Source of the DNA: Acanthaster planci
Taxonomy: Eukaryota; Echinodermata; Asteroidea; Valvatida; Acanthasteridae
DNA: 60,000 bases
Direction: 5' to 3'
NCBI RefSeq assembly: GCF_001949145.1
Contig: NW_019091376.1
Coordinates: 1,794,314 to 1,854,313 of the forward strand
The position numbers and the translations under genes are program-made. Below are positions 49,041 to 60,000 of the stretch, one piece after another. Every line of letters starts with the position of its first letter. Within the stretch, counting starts at the first letter, position 1. The notes beneath the pieces are model-generated. The model was given only the letters and a program-made list of their open reading frames with translations, was not told the origin of the DNA and did no database searches.

Positions 49041-49739
49041 CCTCGGCATGAGAATTAGAAATCTGTGACATTTTGTGAACTGTCTGTTTATAATCCATCA
49101 GGAAGTTGCAAGAGCTTGGCATTCTATCAGAGCTTGCGCGATAGGACCAAGAAATGACAGGTACATGTAAATTAGGCAGGCTCAGATTGGGAGTGGTATT
49201 TAACATTTGAACTTTGGTCGGAAGGAGGGTAGGAGTTTTATGATAGAAGCTGTCCAACCTAGTCTGTCTCCCCTTCCTATATAGCCATCATCATTCAGTC
49301 TTCTTCATGTGACTCTGTGCACGTTTCTTGCACAGGTCCTCCTAAAGACAGGAGGGTGATCTTTCAGGATATTTTCCCAGATTTTGAAATCCTTGGCTCA
49401 AAAAATTCTGGATTTTTAGAGAGTTTAATTTACTTCTTCTTTGTATTTTGTACTGAAACAGTACAAGATTCTCTCAATCATAACCCTTTGTGATGGAATG
49501 CATGTCGCCACAGCTGGTTCAAGCCTTGAAAAGTCACTGTATTGTCCCCCTCCCCTGCTGGATGTTTCATGGATATTTCTTCTTGTATCAATTTCACCCC
49601 AGAAACAGTTTCATTTCAGAACTCCACACTCCCTGGAAAATAAATTGCAAGTGATGTTTGGTAGCATTCAGAGTGTGATCAGTTTTTACAGATTACAAAT
49701 AACATTCAGACCATTTTATAGCTTCACATTCATCTATTT

Positions 49740-50225
49740 GACCCTAAAAGAGCCAGGTTATTTTGGCCTCTCTCATAGCCGAGTGGGGGCAGATTCTGCC
49801 CCCCCCCAGAACTCGGCTTTGCCACACTCAATTTTTTTGAAACTTGGCAGGCATGTATAAACAATCCATATTGTTACAAATATGATGTTTGAAGGTAGTT
49901 ACGCAAATGATTTGGTTGTTACAGTTATTTGAAGTTCAAGGTTAAATGTGTTCCCGCCCACATGCATTGAACACCACAGTAGAAAAAGTATGCAGTTTTT
50001 GCCGACCTGTCTTGAAAAAATTGGTGTTGCACAAGAGCGGTAGGGTCAGTTTTCACAAAATTGATGTCAAAATGACCATAAGGAGGTACTGTAAAAACTC
50101 CTAAGGCTTTAGCTCCTGAAAAAAATGCACTGCAGAGATATTGGAAATATGTCAAGGGGGGGTTGGAATCTGCCCCGCTCCCCCAGCTCTTGTAGGTTAA
50201 GGGGGTACAGCCCCCTCCCCAGTGT
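49740..50225. repeat. Unclassified dispersed-repeat-like segment with inverted ends
   Basis: The stretch is bounded by inverted G/C-rich ends: GAGTGGGGGCAGATTCTGCC at 49781-49800 pairs imperfectly with GGAATCTGCCCCGCTC at 50164-50179. The interior is AT-rich with no coding frame. It directly abuts the LINE 3' fragment and may be part of it or a separate element. Confidence 0.3.
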
Positions 50226-50227
50226 TC

Positions 50228-50475
50228 TTAAAAATGTGACTTGAGCATGCCCTGTGAGCAGTACCAGTGGTTTTATGGTATATGTGCTATATCAACGACA
50301 CATAGTCTTTGTTGGGGCAGAGCACCACAGCTCACTGTTCCCCCCCACCGACCATTCTTGGGGAGACTGGTCTTTTTACATGCTGCTCCTGAACTCTGGA
50401 ACAATCTATTTGAAATTTGTTGTTTATCACTATTTAAATCCTCTCTGAAAACCTAACTTTACCTCATGTTTCAGT
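50228..50475 (+). mobile_element. 3' end of a non-LTR retrotransposon (CR1/Jockey-like) ORF2
   Basis: The + strand encodes, with frame changes, GRLVFLHAAPELWNNLFEIC followed by SLFKSSLKT. This is the characteristic end of CR1/L2/Jockey-type reverse transcriptase ORFs, a consensus in which a small aromatic/alanine-proline-Leu-Trp-Asn motif is followed by Phe-Lys-x-x-Leu-Lys-Thr. Only the tail of the ORF is present, as in a typical 5'-truncated dead copy. The AT-rich sequence up to about 50640 may be its 3' UTR. Confidence 0.7.
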
Positions 50476-52032
50476 GTTAATAAATGAGTTGGTATTCATT
50501 TGCTGCTTCTCATATTTGTAAATTTAATTTCAGTGCTTTTAAGATTTTATTTGTATTTTTGTAGTATGTGAACCATGGACATCTTACTGGGTGGATACCA
50601 GTGTCTTATAAATTTTCACTTAGTATTAGTCCAGTGAGAAAACTGAATTTAAGATGTGTATTCATTATGTAAACGCATGTCTCTACTGAAATATGTTACT
50701 GATAATGACCTCCCATGCCAAGTTGTGAGGATTCATTCCCCATAGCCTTTTCGCATTAGAGGCCAGGTAAGTCGTGAAAGTCATCAGACCCACTTGAAGT
50801 TAAAGGTATTCATAAGAGATGTTGCTCAGTGTACATGCAAAAGGAACCCTAACATTTTTCACCCACACATGTAATGCCCATTGTCAGCACTGTGCCAAAC
50901 TGAATGCAAACTAAAAAAAAAAAACCCAGAATAATTCAAAAAATAAAGCTGGCTTCAAGACTCACTTTGTCCAATCCCATTACATCTGTACCTCAAGGCC
51001 AGCTCTACTGGTGGTTACATGGCTTTATACACGTACGTGAATCTTCATATCTAGTCGGGCAACATTAATGACTGAAATGCCATTTATAATTTTGCACACC
51101 GGACTGCCCTTGGTTATCCACCCGTTGAAACTGCGGAGTTCCTCAGACATTCGTAAATAATCAGACTGAACAGCCCTTTACGGTTTTTGAGTTTTCGCAG
51201 TTGCTGGCTGAGGAAGCGCTGTCAGAATTTGATTTTGCAGTGGCTGTGCATGTCCTGCCGTAAGTAACCACTGCAGGTACATGTACAAGTATGCATGACG
51301 TCAAACACAGTAAAGCGAACCCATCTGTGTTGCACCAGAACTGACATGAAAGTATTGAGCTATTCTTGTTTTTTTTTTTTTACACTTCTGATTCCGGTTT
51401 GCAGTGAGACACAAACACAAACGTTACTGTCCATTCTTGATGCTGAAATGTACATAGCAGCCACTTTCTCCCTGGTTACACTCAAGTTGTAGCCTACATG
51501 CCTACATTCATATCGGTGTTTAGAACAGCTGTCAGAGCATTCAAGTAATATGTGCACATTCCTGGTCTGTAAATGGTGAGAATGCTACAGGGATCTCCAT
51601 TCCAACTCATTGTGCCAGAGTTTCCAGTTTGTTTGCGTGAAAGGATATATATGCCTCGTGATTACTTTACAATGGTTGGATTTGATAGGAATGGATAATG
51701 GAAAATTGTTTAAAAATTTGCCTTTTGGGTGTTCGATGTGGCTAGGGCTCATATCATGACTTACTCTGGTGATGTATCTTGACTTTTTATCTCACCATAT
51801 AGTTCATCGTGCATAATTTACTGCTGCAAATATATTACCCTCTAGATGCATGACAGCATTGGTTTACATGTACATGTGCATGTATGTCAGTCACTTCATG
51901 TACCTGATGTGTATTACAGAACTCTTTTTTTTTTTCATCCATGTACTCTCTTGCATAAATTTTAGAAAGCTGAGCAAGTTTAATGATCACTGAATGCATA
52001 CCGGTGTGTTTTCATTCCCTCATAATATAGAC

Positions 52033-52190
52033 GATTCACATTAGTGTGCCCCCAAGAGTCAGCAATGCGTTGGCCAATCACAACGTGCGAAATTTGGCAA
52101 CGCTTTCCGAACGTGCATTGGGTCGACAGATTTCATGCATTGTGATTGGCCAACACGTTGCAAACTCTTGGTGGGGCGCCATTGTGAATC
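52033..52190. mobile_element. 158-bp foldback element (MITE-like) or hairpin locus
   Basis: Arms 52033-52092 and 52131-52190 are ungapped reverse complements over 60 nt with roughly three quarters identity, bounded by GATTCACA and TGTGAATC. The loop is 38 nt. Many mismatches are transitions and several fall at CpG/TpG positions, as expected from decay. Each arm contains a GGCCAATCACA block that includes a CCAAT box. The 99-codon open frame overlapping it is a by-product of the palindrome. Confidence 0.7.
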
Positions 52191-53550
52191 ACCTGTACTG
52201 TATACATCTTTGGTGGGAAAAGGGACCAATGCGATATTCTATGCACTGTAGTCTATTGGACAAAGATGTTTCTGACAATTTGGCCAAAGGCATTAGACAC
52301 ACACATCATCTGTACTCCAGATTGTGCCCAATCAGCCAGTGTTAGCTGGAAGGGTTGAGTTGGCTGACAGCTATTGACCAGTCAGCAGTCCTTGGTCTTG
52401 TTCCTGACCAGCATCTCCAATTTTCTGACGCACAGAGTTGCATAGTTTTCGTGCACATAAACATCAGGCATAATAATCCAAACAGGCAAGGGCAAATGCA
52501 CCATCCTCAGAGTTTCCCTCTCTCCCCCCCCCAAAAAAAAATTGACAAAAAAATGTGGGGGGGGGGAAATCAACAGGCCGTTACAAACTTCTTTCTAACA
52601 CCACTTGGGATGATGAAAGAAACTATTATGGCAAAACCTTCTTACTTTTCAAGGGAACACTCTACCATTGTGGCTGGCCAGAGGTGACTCGTCACTGATG
52701 TATGTGTGCCTCAAAAGCACATCTCATGGTCAGTCCACAATGGCATCATTTGTACTGGGTGCGAGCACTCTGTCTGTCTGTCCAGCTCGGTAGGCGACTG
52801 AAAAATGGAAAGCCAATCAAATCTGCCAATTGTCCGCTTGCCACTGATGACAAATTGGTTTCCTCTTCTCTGCACAAGGTAATTGGAAAGCATATCACAG
52901 CCAAAGGGGTCGTAGGGAATTCCATCTTTTCATTTCGAGGTCATTAATAGGCCCCAAAAGGAGTTGATTTTCACACCTTTGGCCCAAGCAGAAGGTGGAG
53001 CAGTACTCTGAGCAGCCAATAATCTTTATACCCTTTATGTCAGGATGTTCTTTAGGTTAAGTGGTCAATTTACATCCCCCCCACTTTATTAGTGCTGGCC
53101 ATTTTTTTTTTAAGTAGTCGGATGATTTCTTGTCTTCTTATTGGCAGGTAAAGCATGTTGGAATATTGTCCTTCAGGGGACTTTGCATAAACAAGTTATC
53201 AAAATTTTCCACTGAATAGCACAGCAGAAATTGTTTCACACAGTATTGGTGCTGTTTGTCAACAAGAATGTGGTTTGTACCACTTCACGCATTTTTTTTC
53301 CCTGTGAGATGTGTTTATTCAGCAAAGAAGTACATGAAAATATCCAAAGGAAAGAAAATAAATTGACACATGGCTCATGAGTATGGTTTTTCTTTCTGAT
53401 TTTAATGTTCAATCCACAAATATTTCCTGCTAAAGACATCCTCAATTTTGAGACACAATTGTTAGAGTTGTACTTTAATAACAGCGTAATTTTGCCCCTA
53501 AGTGATTGCAGCATGTCGATGAAACTAGATGCACGCCTTACACAAATTGT

Positions 53551-53851
53551 AATATTTCCAAATAGGTCACTTGGGAGACATTTTGTGGTAAATTTTTCAA
53601 CATTAGGAGACATCGGTCATTAGGGAGACATTTCAATGTCTCCCTAATGCTCCACCTACATGTACCAAAAGGAGGAAAATTTTTACTGTCCACATTTTGA
53701 AAGATGATAGATTAGGGTCTGAAAGGAAAACATGCAAAGTTTGGTTAAGATCGGATTAGGGAATATTGAATTATGGGACGGTAAAGTTTTAAAAAAATTT
53801 TGTGCACGTTCCTATGGAAATGTCTCCCAAGTGACCCATTTTCGGTAATAT
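53551..53851 (-). mobile_element. MITE-like element, copy B
   Basis: Inverted relative to copy A (34620-34892), with the same terminal inverted repeats: AATAGGTCACTTGGGAGACA at 53561-53580 and its counterpart at 53819-53848. The same core is present (its reverse complement matches copy A with few differences). Copy B carries a perfect internal palindrome, CATTAGGGAGACATT (53618-53632) with its complement at 53635-53649, which in copy A is partly lost. The length difference (about 301 against 273 bp) comes from small internal indels. Confidence 0.8.
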
Positions 53852-54054
53852 TAATAACTGGGAGTATCATTTCCATGGCCGACCAAGTTCCCACATCTCC
53901 ATCCTGCCAAAACACCCCACCGAATTGACGATCATCCCAATAATGACGCACTGACCTCTTCCTACCCCCCGTTTGTTGCCTTTGTGTTTGTTATTTTTTT
54001 TTCATTTTGAAGCGCGTAACGCCACCACCCATCTCCCTCACTCTTCCCTCTTTC

Positions 54055-54325
54055 CTTACAGTTCCAGTTCATAATTGCTGGACCCGGAGGCTGTGCAGCT
54101 GTCCCAATTCGGGCCATTTTACTTGCAAAGATCCGCATAACTGTTTACCCGTCCTCCAAAATGTTTTGCTAATCAACTCATGCCCTGTCTCGTTAGGGTG
54201 TTTCCCAGACATTGATTTTTCGATATCTCGACCTCTTGAGGGGTATGCTCCAGTTACACTGGCCATGCTTTTTTTCCCTCCAGCTTTTACTTTTTGGTGG
54301 AATGGAGTTTAATTCTTAGGATGTA
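54055..54325. promoter_or_regulatory. Candidate conserved non-coding element
   Basis: A unique block close to MITE copy B, with CAGTTCATAATTGCTGG near 54064, GTGCAGCTGTCCCAATTCGG (54094-54113, E-box followed by a TALE-type GTCC/TGTCC), TTTTGCTAATCAACTC near 54163 and GACATTGATTTTTCGATATC near 54210. No coding frame is supported. Confidence 0.35.
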
Positions 54326-54424
54326 TAAAATTCTGGTCAAAAGTTACATCCCCTTTGGCCCTGGGTTCACATGGATCAATCCCATTTCCATAAAGATATC
54401 CAGTTACGTTACCAGTAATATGGA

Positions 54425-54770
54425 CGATTAATCATTGGTGTTGATTGTGAGGGAACTGATCTTCTTACGAGGAGCGAAGAGTTTCGGGGGATAATTATGC
54501 TTCACCCAAAACTGGCCGGAGGGTGCATGAAATGCGTGGCTCTTTTCCCGCTCTGGTTGGTGGGGCTCCAGAGGAAAGGGGGAATCGCATGAACGGGATC
54601 GTAATTCAAATACAGAGACTTCAGTGAGGAAATTCTCAGAATAGTTTAGGTGAAACTTTTTCAGGGCAGTTTCTGGAGGCTGGGATTGGGTGGATGGGGG
54701 TGGGGGTGTCTTTCTCTTATTCATTTTCAAAGAGCGCATTCATGAAATGATTGATTCGAATAATTTGATG
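54425..54770. promoter_or_regulatory. Candidate conserved non-coding element
   Basis: Evenly composed, CpG-containing sequence with GGGATAATTATGCTTC (54489-54504) and AATGATTGATTCGAATAATT near 54746. The first motif resembles GGATAATTATGCAAAC in the 47567 block. No repeat or coding signature was seen. Confidence 0.3.
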
Positions 54771-56079
54771 TGTTGAATCAGTGTTTCGAACATTGTGTCC
54801 TATAAATGTGTGAACATGAGGCCCAACCTAACAAACTGAGTTAAAAGTCCACAGAGCCACTTTTGAGTTTAAAACCTCTGCAAGAATCTTGCACAGTGTA
54901 AGTTAATGGGAAACCACAGCATTTTTCATCAATTATGTCCATTTCCATCAGTTTGCCAAACTGAGCAATGCATGAAAACAGAGATCTCGGTTTGCTCTTT
55001 GTAATGACAACCCTAAAAAATGAGTGTAAAAATGGCCTTAAGACTCATTTTGTGGGAATGAACTCGGAGTCAGATTGCAAATAAGCAGCTTGAATTTCAT
55101 CTTGGTCAAGTTTCTCCCACACCTTGACTTCCTCACTATTGTAAGATGAGAGAGGAATTATAGAGAGAAAAAAACCTGGCAGGCAGCCTCATTGGGATGG
55201 TTGTCTTTCCGGATCTGTCAGCTGAAACGAGGGAAAGAAGGTCATAATGAACCATCATTAGATCTCATACCACTGCACGCAACGGTATAACTAAACCAAC
55301 ATCATCTGTCCATTTGTACTGTGTACAGATGCTGCAACCAGTTAGGATCATTGGAAGTGTTAACATCTCAGCTGACCCAGCGATGCACATTGACCCAGGT
55401 GAGATTAGAAGGCATCTCTCAAATTCCTGAACCGACAGTGGAAGACTAGACCTGACCAGATCCAAGGGATCAGGTCACACCAGGACAGGTAAGATTTTTG
55501 TGTGGATTATTACTCTCTGTTTTCCCCCTCTAGGAGAATGGGGAAATACCACTGGAGGAAGAATTTTCTTTTCCCTATTAATGAGATTTGAAAAATTAAT
55601 AAATGGTATTTAGCTTCGAAAACACATTATAGTACAATGTGCAGCAAACTGTCACCTGTGTCCATACATGCGTTTCAACAACTGATCTGGTCGTGGTCTT
55701 GCATTAAACCCAGCAACCCACAGTAATGTTGGATATTACATAGTCCTTTCAATCACACCTTCCGTAATTTATACATCTGGCCAAAGTAGCCATCACGTTC
55801 CTCCGAATGCTCATCCCCCCCCTCTCTCAAGCATCCCTGTCCACCCTGACTTGAAGGATTTTTCATATCAACCAGAAACAGCACGCGTACAGGGTACGTG
55901 CCTGGGTGTACAAATTCAAATTGCTGGCCCTTCCAAATCAGTATTTCTCCCTGCACTCCCCCTCCCCCCCCGTACTCTCTGTAAAGAAGTCGTCTTGGCC
56001 TAATTCCAAACTCGTAAAACTGCCCCACTCTTCATCTCCATATCTTTCCCGCTCTCCTCTCCGCCGTTCACTTTCGAGT

Positions 56080-56440
56080 TATGCATAAGAACAGGGGGCT
56101 ATAACATTTCGACTTGATCGGAGCGGGCGCTGAGTTAACTTGGTTTGTAGCGGGGCTTACATTACCTGTATAAAGTCAATAGTTCTCCAGCCGGCATGGA
56201 GGCAAACACTTCAATCCATCCATCTCTCCCCCCATCCCATCCGTCAATTCATATGCTGCTCTCATCATCACCGCTACTCTGATGCAATCATCCGCCGGGA
56301 AAGTAGGGAGAGGTAGGAAGGAAAGAGGAGAGAGAATGAGAGAGAGAAAAAAAGGAGCAGCAACCAGGGAAATGATTGAAAACGTGTCGCATAGGACTGC
56401 GACAGATTGTTCACATAATCTTCCCTGGTAGTGGTATCCT
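56080..56440. promoter_or_regulatory. Candidate conserved non-coding element
   Basis: CpG-bearing unique sequence (TTTCGACTTGATCGGAGCGG near 56107, GTCAATTCATATGCTGC near 56243, GATGCAATCATCCGCCGG near 56281) followed by a purine-rich run. The CATATG E-box next to TGCTGC and a TGATGCAATCA site are notable. Assigned on composition only. Confidence 0.3.
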
Positions 56441-56929
56441 TTGTATGTCTCACTCATACTTGAGTACCTGGTCCTCTTTGGCCTCACTTGCTTCCATCGT
56501 CTTGGCCATGTTATCACATCTGTCCATTGCCCCTATTTTGACCTGTTTCAAGAAGCTCTTTTGATACATGTATGTTGACATTCATTTATATTTTCAAATA
56601 GTTCTTGTTTTTCTTATTTTAGCAGAAACAACCGAGGAAATTTATGGATTCATAAACCTGAAATTTATGCAAAGTAATGTTTTGCCATTAGCAGCTAATC
56701 ATTCTGACAAATTTCTTATCCAAAAAAAAGGAAACCAGATAAATTCTATTACTTTGCACTAATCACATAATGGTTTATAACCTTCTTGAAGTTTTCACTC
56801 TGATTGGCTGTGCAGATGTGATGTCATGCCACCTGCCAATCACTCTTACCCCCCCCCACATTTTAATTCAAACAGTGGCTTTTTACCCTGCTATCTCTCA
56901 CCCAGCCCGCCTGCCCCGGCCACTTACTG

Positions 56930-57550
56930 GGGAAATATCACAGGAAGTGTCGGCATGCTCCAGCAGGCAGAAACAGAGGGAGGGAAACCGTAGGAGGATG
57001 AAGCACTTGGGTCGGTTGCAGTCAGCAGCCGTGGCTTGGCCAGGCCAAGTATAGGGCTGGCGGAGAGAGAGCAAGCCAGAGATCCCTCCCCGACTGTGAT
57101 TGTAGCGTGTCACCACAGCTGACTGATATGTTTGGCTTTGAAATCCCTTCACACTCCAAACCCAGAGTGAGATGGAGTGCAGTTGGGGTCCGAAGCTAAT
57201 GGAATTTAACCGCATTCCCCTGTTTTTTTGTTTGATTTTCGTTTGTCCAGTTTTCTTCTTCTTCTCCCCCTCACTCCGCAGTTCTTCCCACTCTCTGTGG
57301 AGAATGACGGATCACTCCATTTGGAGAAATAAAATTAATGGAGATTGGAGGGCCAGAGAAATTTACCTTGGTGGGTCTGTGTGTGGCCTGTGACGTGTGG
57401 TGTTGCAAAGATCGCGCGCGCATGGCTGGGGGGGGGCCAAGGCTCGGCAGGCGGTGTTGCGGTCGCGTGGTCAAATGTTTGCTGAGGAATATGTATCGCC
57501 TCGGACAGCTTTCCCGGGGCAGGCATCCTCTGTTTCAATAAATTCCTCTT
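56930..57550. promoter_or_regulatory. CpG-richer block, enhancer- or promoter-like
   Basis: The most CpG-rich part of the distal desert (CGCGCGCGC near 57412-57420, GGTCGCGTGGTC near 57461), together with AAATAAAATTAATGGAG (57328-57344) and CACTCCATTTGGAG. It could be an enhancer or an unannotated promoter. No convincing first exon with donor was identified. Confidence 0.3.
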
Positions 57551-57559
57551 GATGTATGG

Positions 57560-60000
57560 CACTTGCCCCAGGCAGGCTCCCTGGTCTGCGTTTTGGCTTC
57601 CCTCAGGAACAGCGAAAAAACAAACCAACATATGCCGACCTGAATGTAGATACATTTCAGCCCTGTCAACTCCAGTTAGGCCAGCTCAGAAAGAGTGGCC
57701 TCTTCATGAGTACTTTTCATCATGGAAGGAGTACTGATATACTGACACACTTATTTGCCTTTCTTCAGCCATGGCATACCTGGTTTTTTATTCGGTAGGC
57801 GTGTATCCACACATTTTGTAGCAGGCTTTGTTTGACCTTTGCTTTCTCCATATGTGTTTGTGTACTTGACAGTCATTAGGAGGTTTGCAACGATTTATAG
57901 ATATATACCTTTTTTATTCCTCTAACCACAATAAACTACTAGTAATTGTACAATAGTGAGGGAAGTGTTTGCTTTGTTATAACACTGTTTCTACTGTTAA
58001 CTGCGGTGCATGGTAGTTATTTTTTTCTTTGTATTAACTGTGGATTCTTTTATGAATGAGATGGAACAATTCACATCGGTATTGTGCAACTTTTTTTTAA
58101 GATGAACCTGTGAAAAGAGAAGTTGAAAGCTTAGAGCCAAATGACATGAATCCAACATGTTCATGTCACATTATGAACCCATGGGAGACTACAATGAACA
58201 AGGGCTCCCTCTCTTGACTCTGAGCTGTCCACACAGCTCATTTCTGCTTGTAGTGATTAGCACTATTGAAAGTGCAACAAGATAAGCCTGCACTCAAAAG
58301 TCAGTCAGTGTTGATTGACTGATGATTGTAATTCCTCTCTTCATTAATATTTCCCAAATTGGGCACCCTTGTTCGTCCAAGCTTGCCTTTGTTTCTTTCA
58401 TATTTACTTACCCAAACAAGTTTGCAGATCAGTTTGCCACCAGCCAAGCACACGTGAATGGAGGACAGCCATAGAAGGACCCCAAGAAATCAAGAGACTG
58501 GACATTGGCTAGCAATTTAGTGTTTCCATGGTTTATTGAAAGACAGCATCCAAGTACCTAAAAATGACTTGCATTTGCATGTACCTAACCCATCACTCAC
58601 TTTGGTCACAGACCTTTTTAAATGGGATTGGCCATGTAGGGTTAAATTGACATTATGTAATAGTTTCAACCCTAAGTTGGATTAACACATCTCTTATGGC
58701 ATTAAGTCAGCAAAAATTGGCATTTTCTGTGTGCTTTTATCAGTCTTCGCCTGGGCTCTTCACAAAAATTTATCGAAATTGGTCATTGAGGGCAGCAGCC
58801 AAATCTTAGCAAAAATGTGATGTCATAGACGGACTCAACTTTCCAGACCAGAATGCATAGTTCTGGCAAAAGAGTTGATCGGTCTGCGCAAGAATAATAA
58901 TTCTCTCAGCTCTGGCGCATAGTCGGGTACGTAACTTGCATGTGTCAAGTCAACCATATTTAGTCTTATTTCCCATGTCCTTCTCTTAACACAGTGCAGA
59001 GCTATTGGGAAACTGACGTTGCATTCATTTTGTTTCACATTGCGTCGTACACATGTAATAATTTCTATTGTGAATTGTAAATTTCGAAAGAATGCTGATA
59101 AACTGTGTTGTCAGTGGCTGTTGTCACAATCAAAACAATTCCCCAGGGAGCAGTTTTTATAGATTCCTGAGTGACTTTTCACACCAGCATTTGTGGGTTA
59201 GATTTGTGGACAACACACGATCAGCTTTCCCTGTATAGAGAAATCCCAACCCAACGTTTCACGTCACCTGGTTTTGCCGACGATAATACGTGCATGTTAC
59301 ACCTTAAAACAGGATTTATCAAACATCGGGGAATACAGCCATCAAAAAGCCAATGTAGGACAATTACGTCTTTCAGAAATTTTCATAATGGTGCAGGAAA
59401 AAAATCATGACCAGTCAGTGTTTTGTTGTCGATCCCCCGGATTGCGGCCATGCCTGTGGCCAACAGCCCCCAGTTGCAAAATCTCTTCCTGGGTGTATTC
59501 TGGTTCCAACTGACAAGGAAATATTTCTTGTGCCTCATCAGCTCTTTCAATGTCCCTTCCTTTGTCAAATGAATAAGATTAACATGACAACTGATTAAAA
59601 ATCATCGCAGGAATTATCATTGCTTGAGTCTGACATAATGGCACATGCGAACGCTAGTGTGTTACGTACATGTTGACTCGTCGTTGCATAACAGTAAACT
59701 GTTGCTGGATAAAGGACTCCATCCTATGACATCACGATTCTTGGGAATTTCTTCAGACAGCTTTCAGTACCCGATGGCTGTTGTTTAGCTTTTGCTCCGA
59801 GAAGGGAGTGATATAGGTTCATGAAAACTATAATTTTTAATGTATTTCTGCACATTTTGAAATTATGCAGATGTGTTTTTTTTTGTTATATGTATGTTCA
59901 TTTTGTTGATGCATGTTGATGGCATGTTTTACTAGAAGTCTTCCCATCCCCTTTAAGGCCACTGCGACAGCGTTACATGTGGGATAACTCTGCACAGTTT
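57560..60000. other. Distal end of the gene desert
   Basis: No supported gene, RNA or transposon. The stretch 59160-59420 has higher complexity than its surroundings, with TTTCACGTCACCTGG near 59260, and could be another regulatory block. The rest is AT-rich spacer. Confidence 0.45.

Noticed and set aside
52046-52345. 99-codon open frame at the foldback
   Set aside because: Produced by the 60-nt inverted repeat; both arms are non-coding repeat sequence.
1-60000. CRISPR array, tRNA, rRNA, or prokaryotic-type operon
   Set aside because: No regularly spaced direct repeats, no cloverleaf-type gene recognised, and introns plus zinc-finger genes indicate an animal nuclear genome.

Overview
The window looks like a piece of a marine invertebrate genome, most likely an ambulacrarian such as an echinoderm. 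The reasons are two animal-type C2H2 zinc-finger genes with introns and vertebrate orthologues, a moderately AT-rich background, large non-coding spacers, decayed non-LTR retrotransposons, and heavy dispersion of the palindromes TACATGTA and TAGGCCTA. The species cannot be fixed from sequence alone. No bacterial gene, CRISPR array, rRNA or tRNA was seen.

Layout. (1) 1-2892 is upstream sequence of gene 1, with CpG-richer promoter-like patches. (2) Gene 1 (+) is a ZNF507-like multi-C2H2 zinc-finger gene. It has a possible micro-exon at 2893-2916, a supported exon at 6243-6456 and a large terminal exon at 7628-11586. The spliced frame is continuous and the predicted start (MEES...) resembles vertebrate ZNF507. 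(3) 11587 to about 17380 is AT-rich 3' UTR and intergenic sequence. (4) Gene 2 (+) is a ZFP64-like gene. A tiny first coding exon (17538-17571) sits next to NRF1/YY1-like promoter motifs, and one long exon (21294-24328) carries a C2HC finger, nine contiguous C2H2 fingers, a basic spacer, a tenth finger and a Gln/Pro/Ser/Thr-rich tail. Its intron holds an antisense, broken non-LTR reverse transcriptase. (5) 24329-60000 is a gene desert of about 35 kb in which I find no credible coding sequence. It contains a new two-copy MITE-like family, a foldback element, a LINE 3' fragment, simple repeats, and many blocks of balanced, high-complexity sequence with homeodomain, POU, TALE and E-box-like sites that look like developmental enhancers.

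How it fits together. Both genes are predicted nuclear DNA-binding proteins. In human, ZNF507 lies beside TSHZ3 on chromosome 19 and ZFP64 lies between SALL4 and TSHZ2 on chromosome 20. Finding both side by side, next to a desert rich in enhancer-like blocks, suggests the unduplicated ancestral arrangement of a teashirt/SALL regulatory block. The target gene (teashirt or SALL) would lie outside the window. That last step is inference and is listed as testable.
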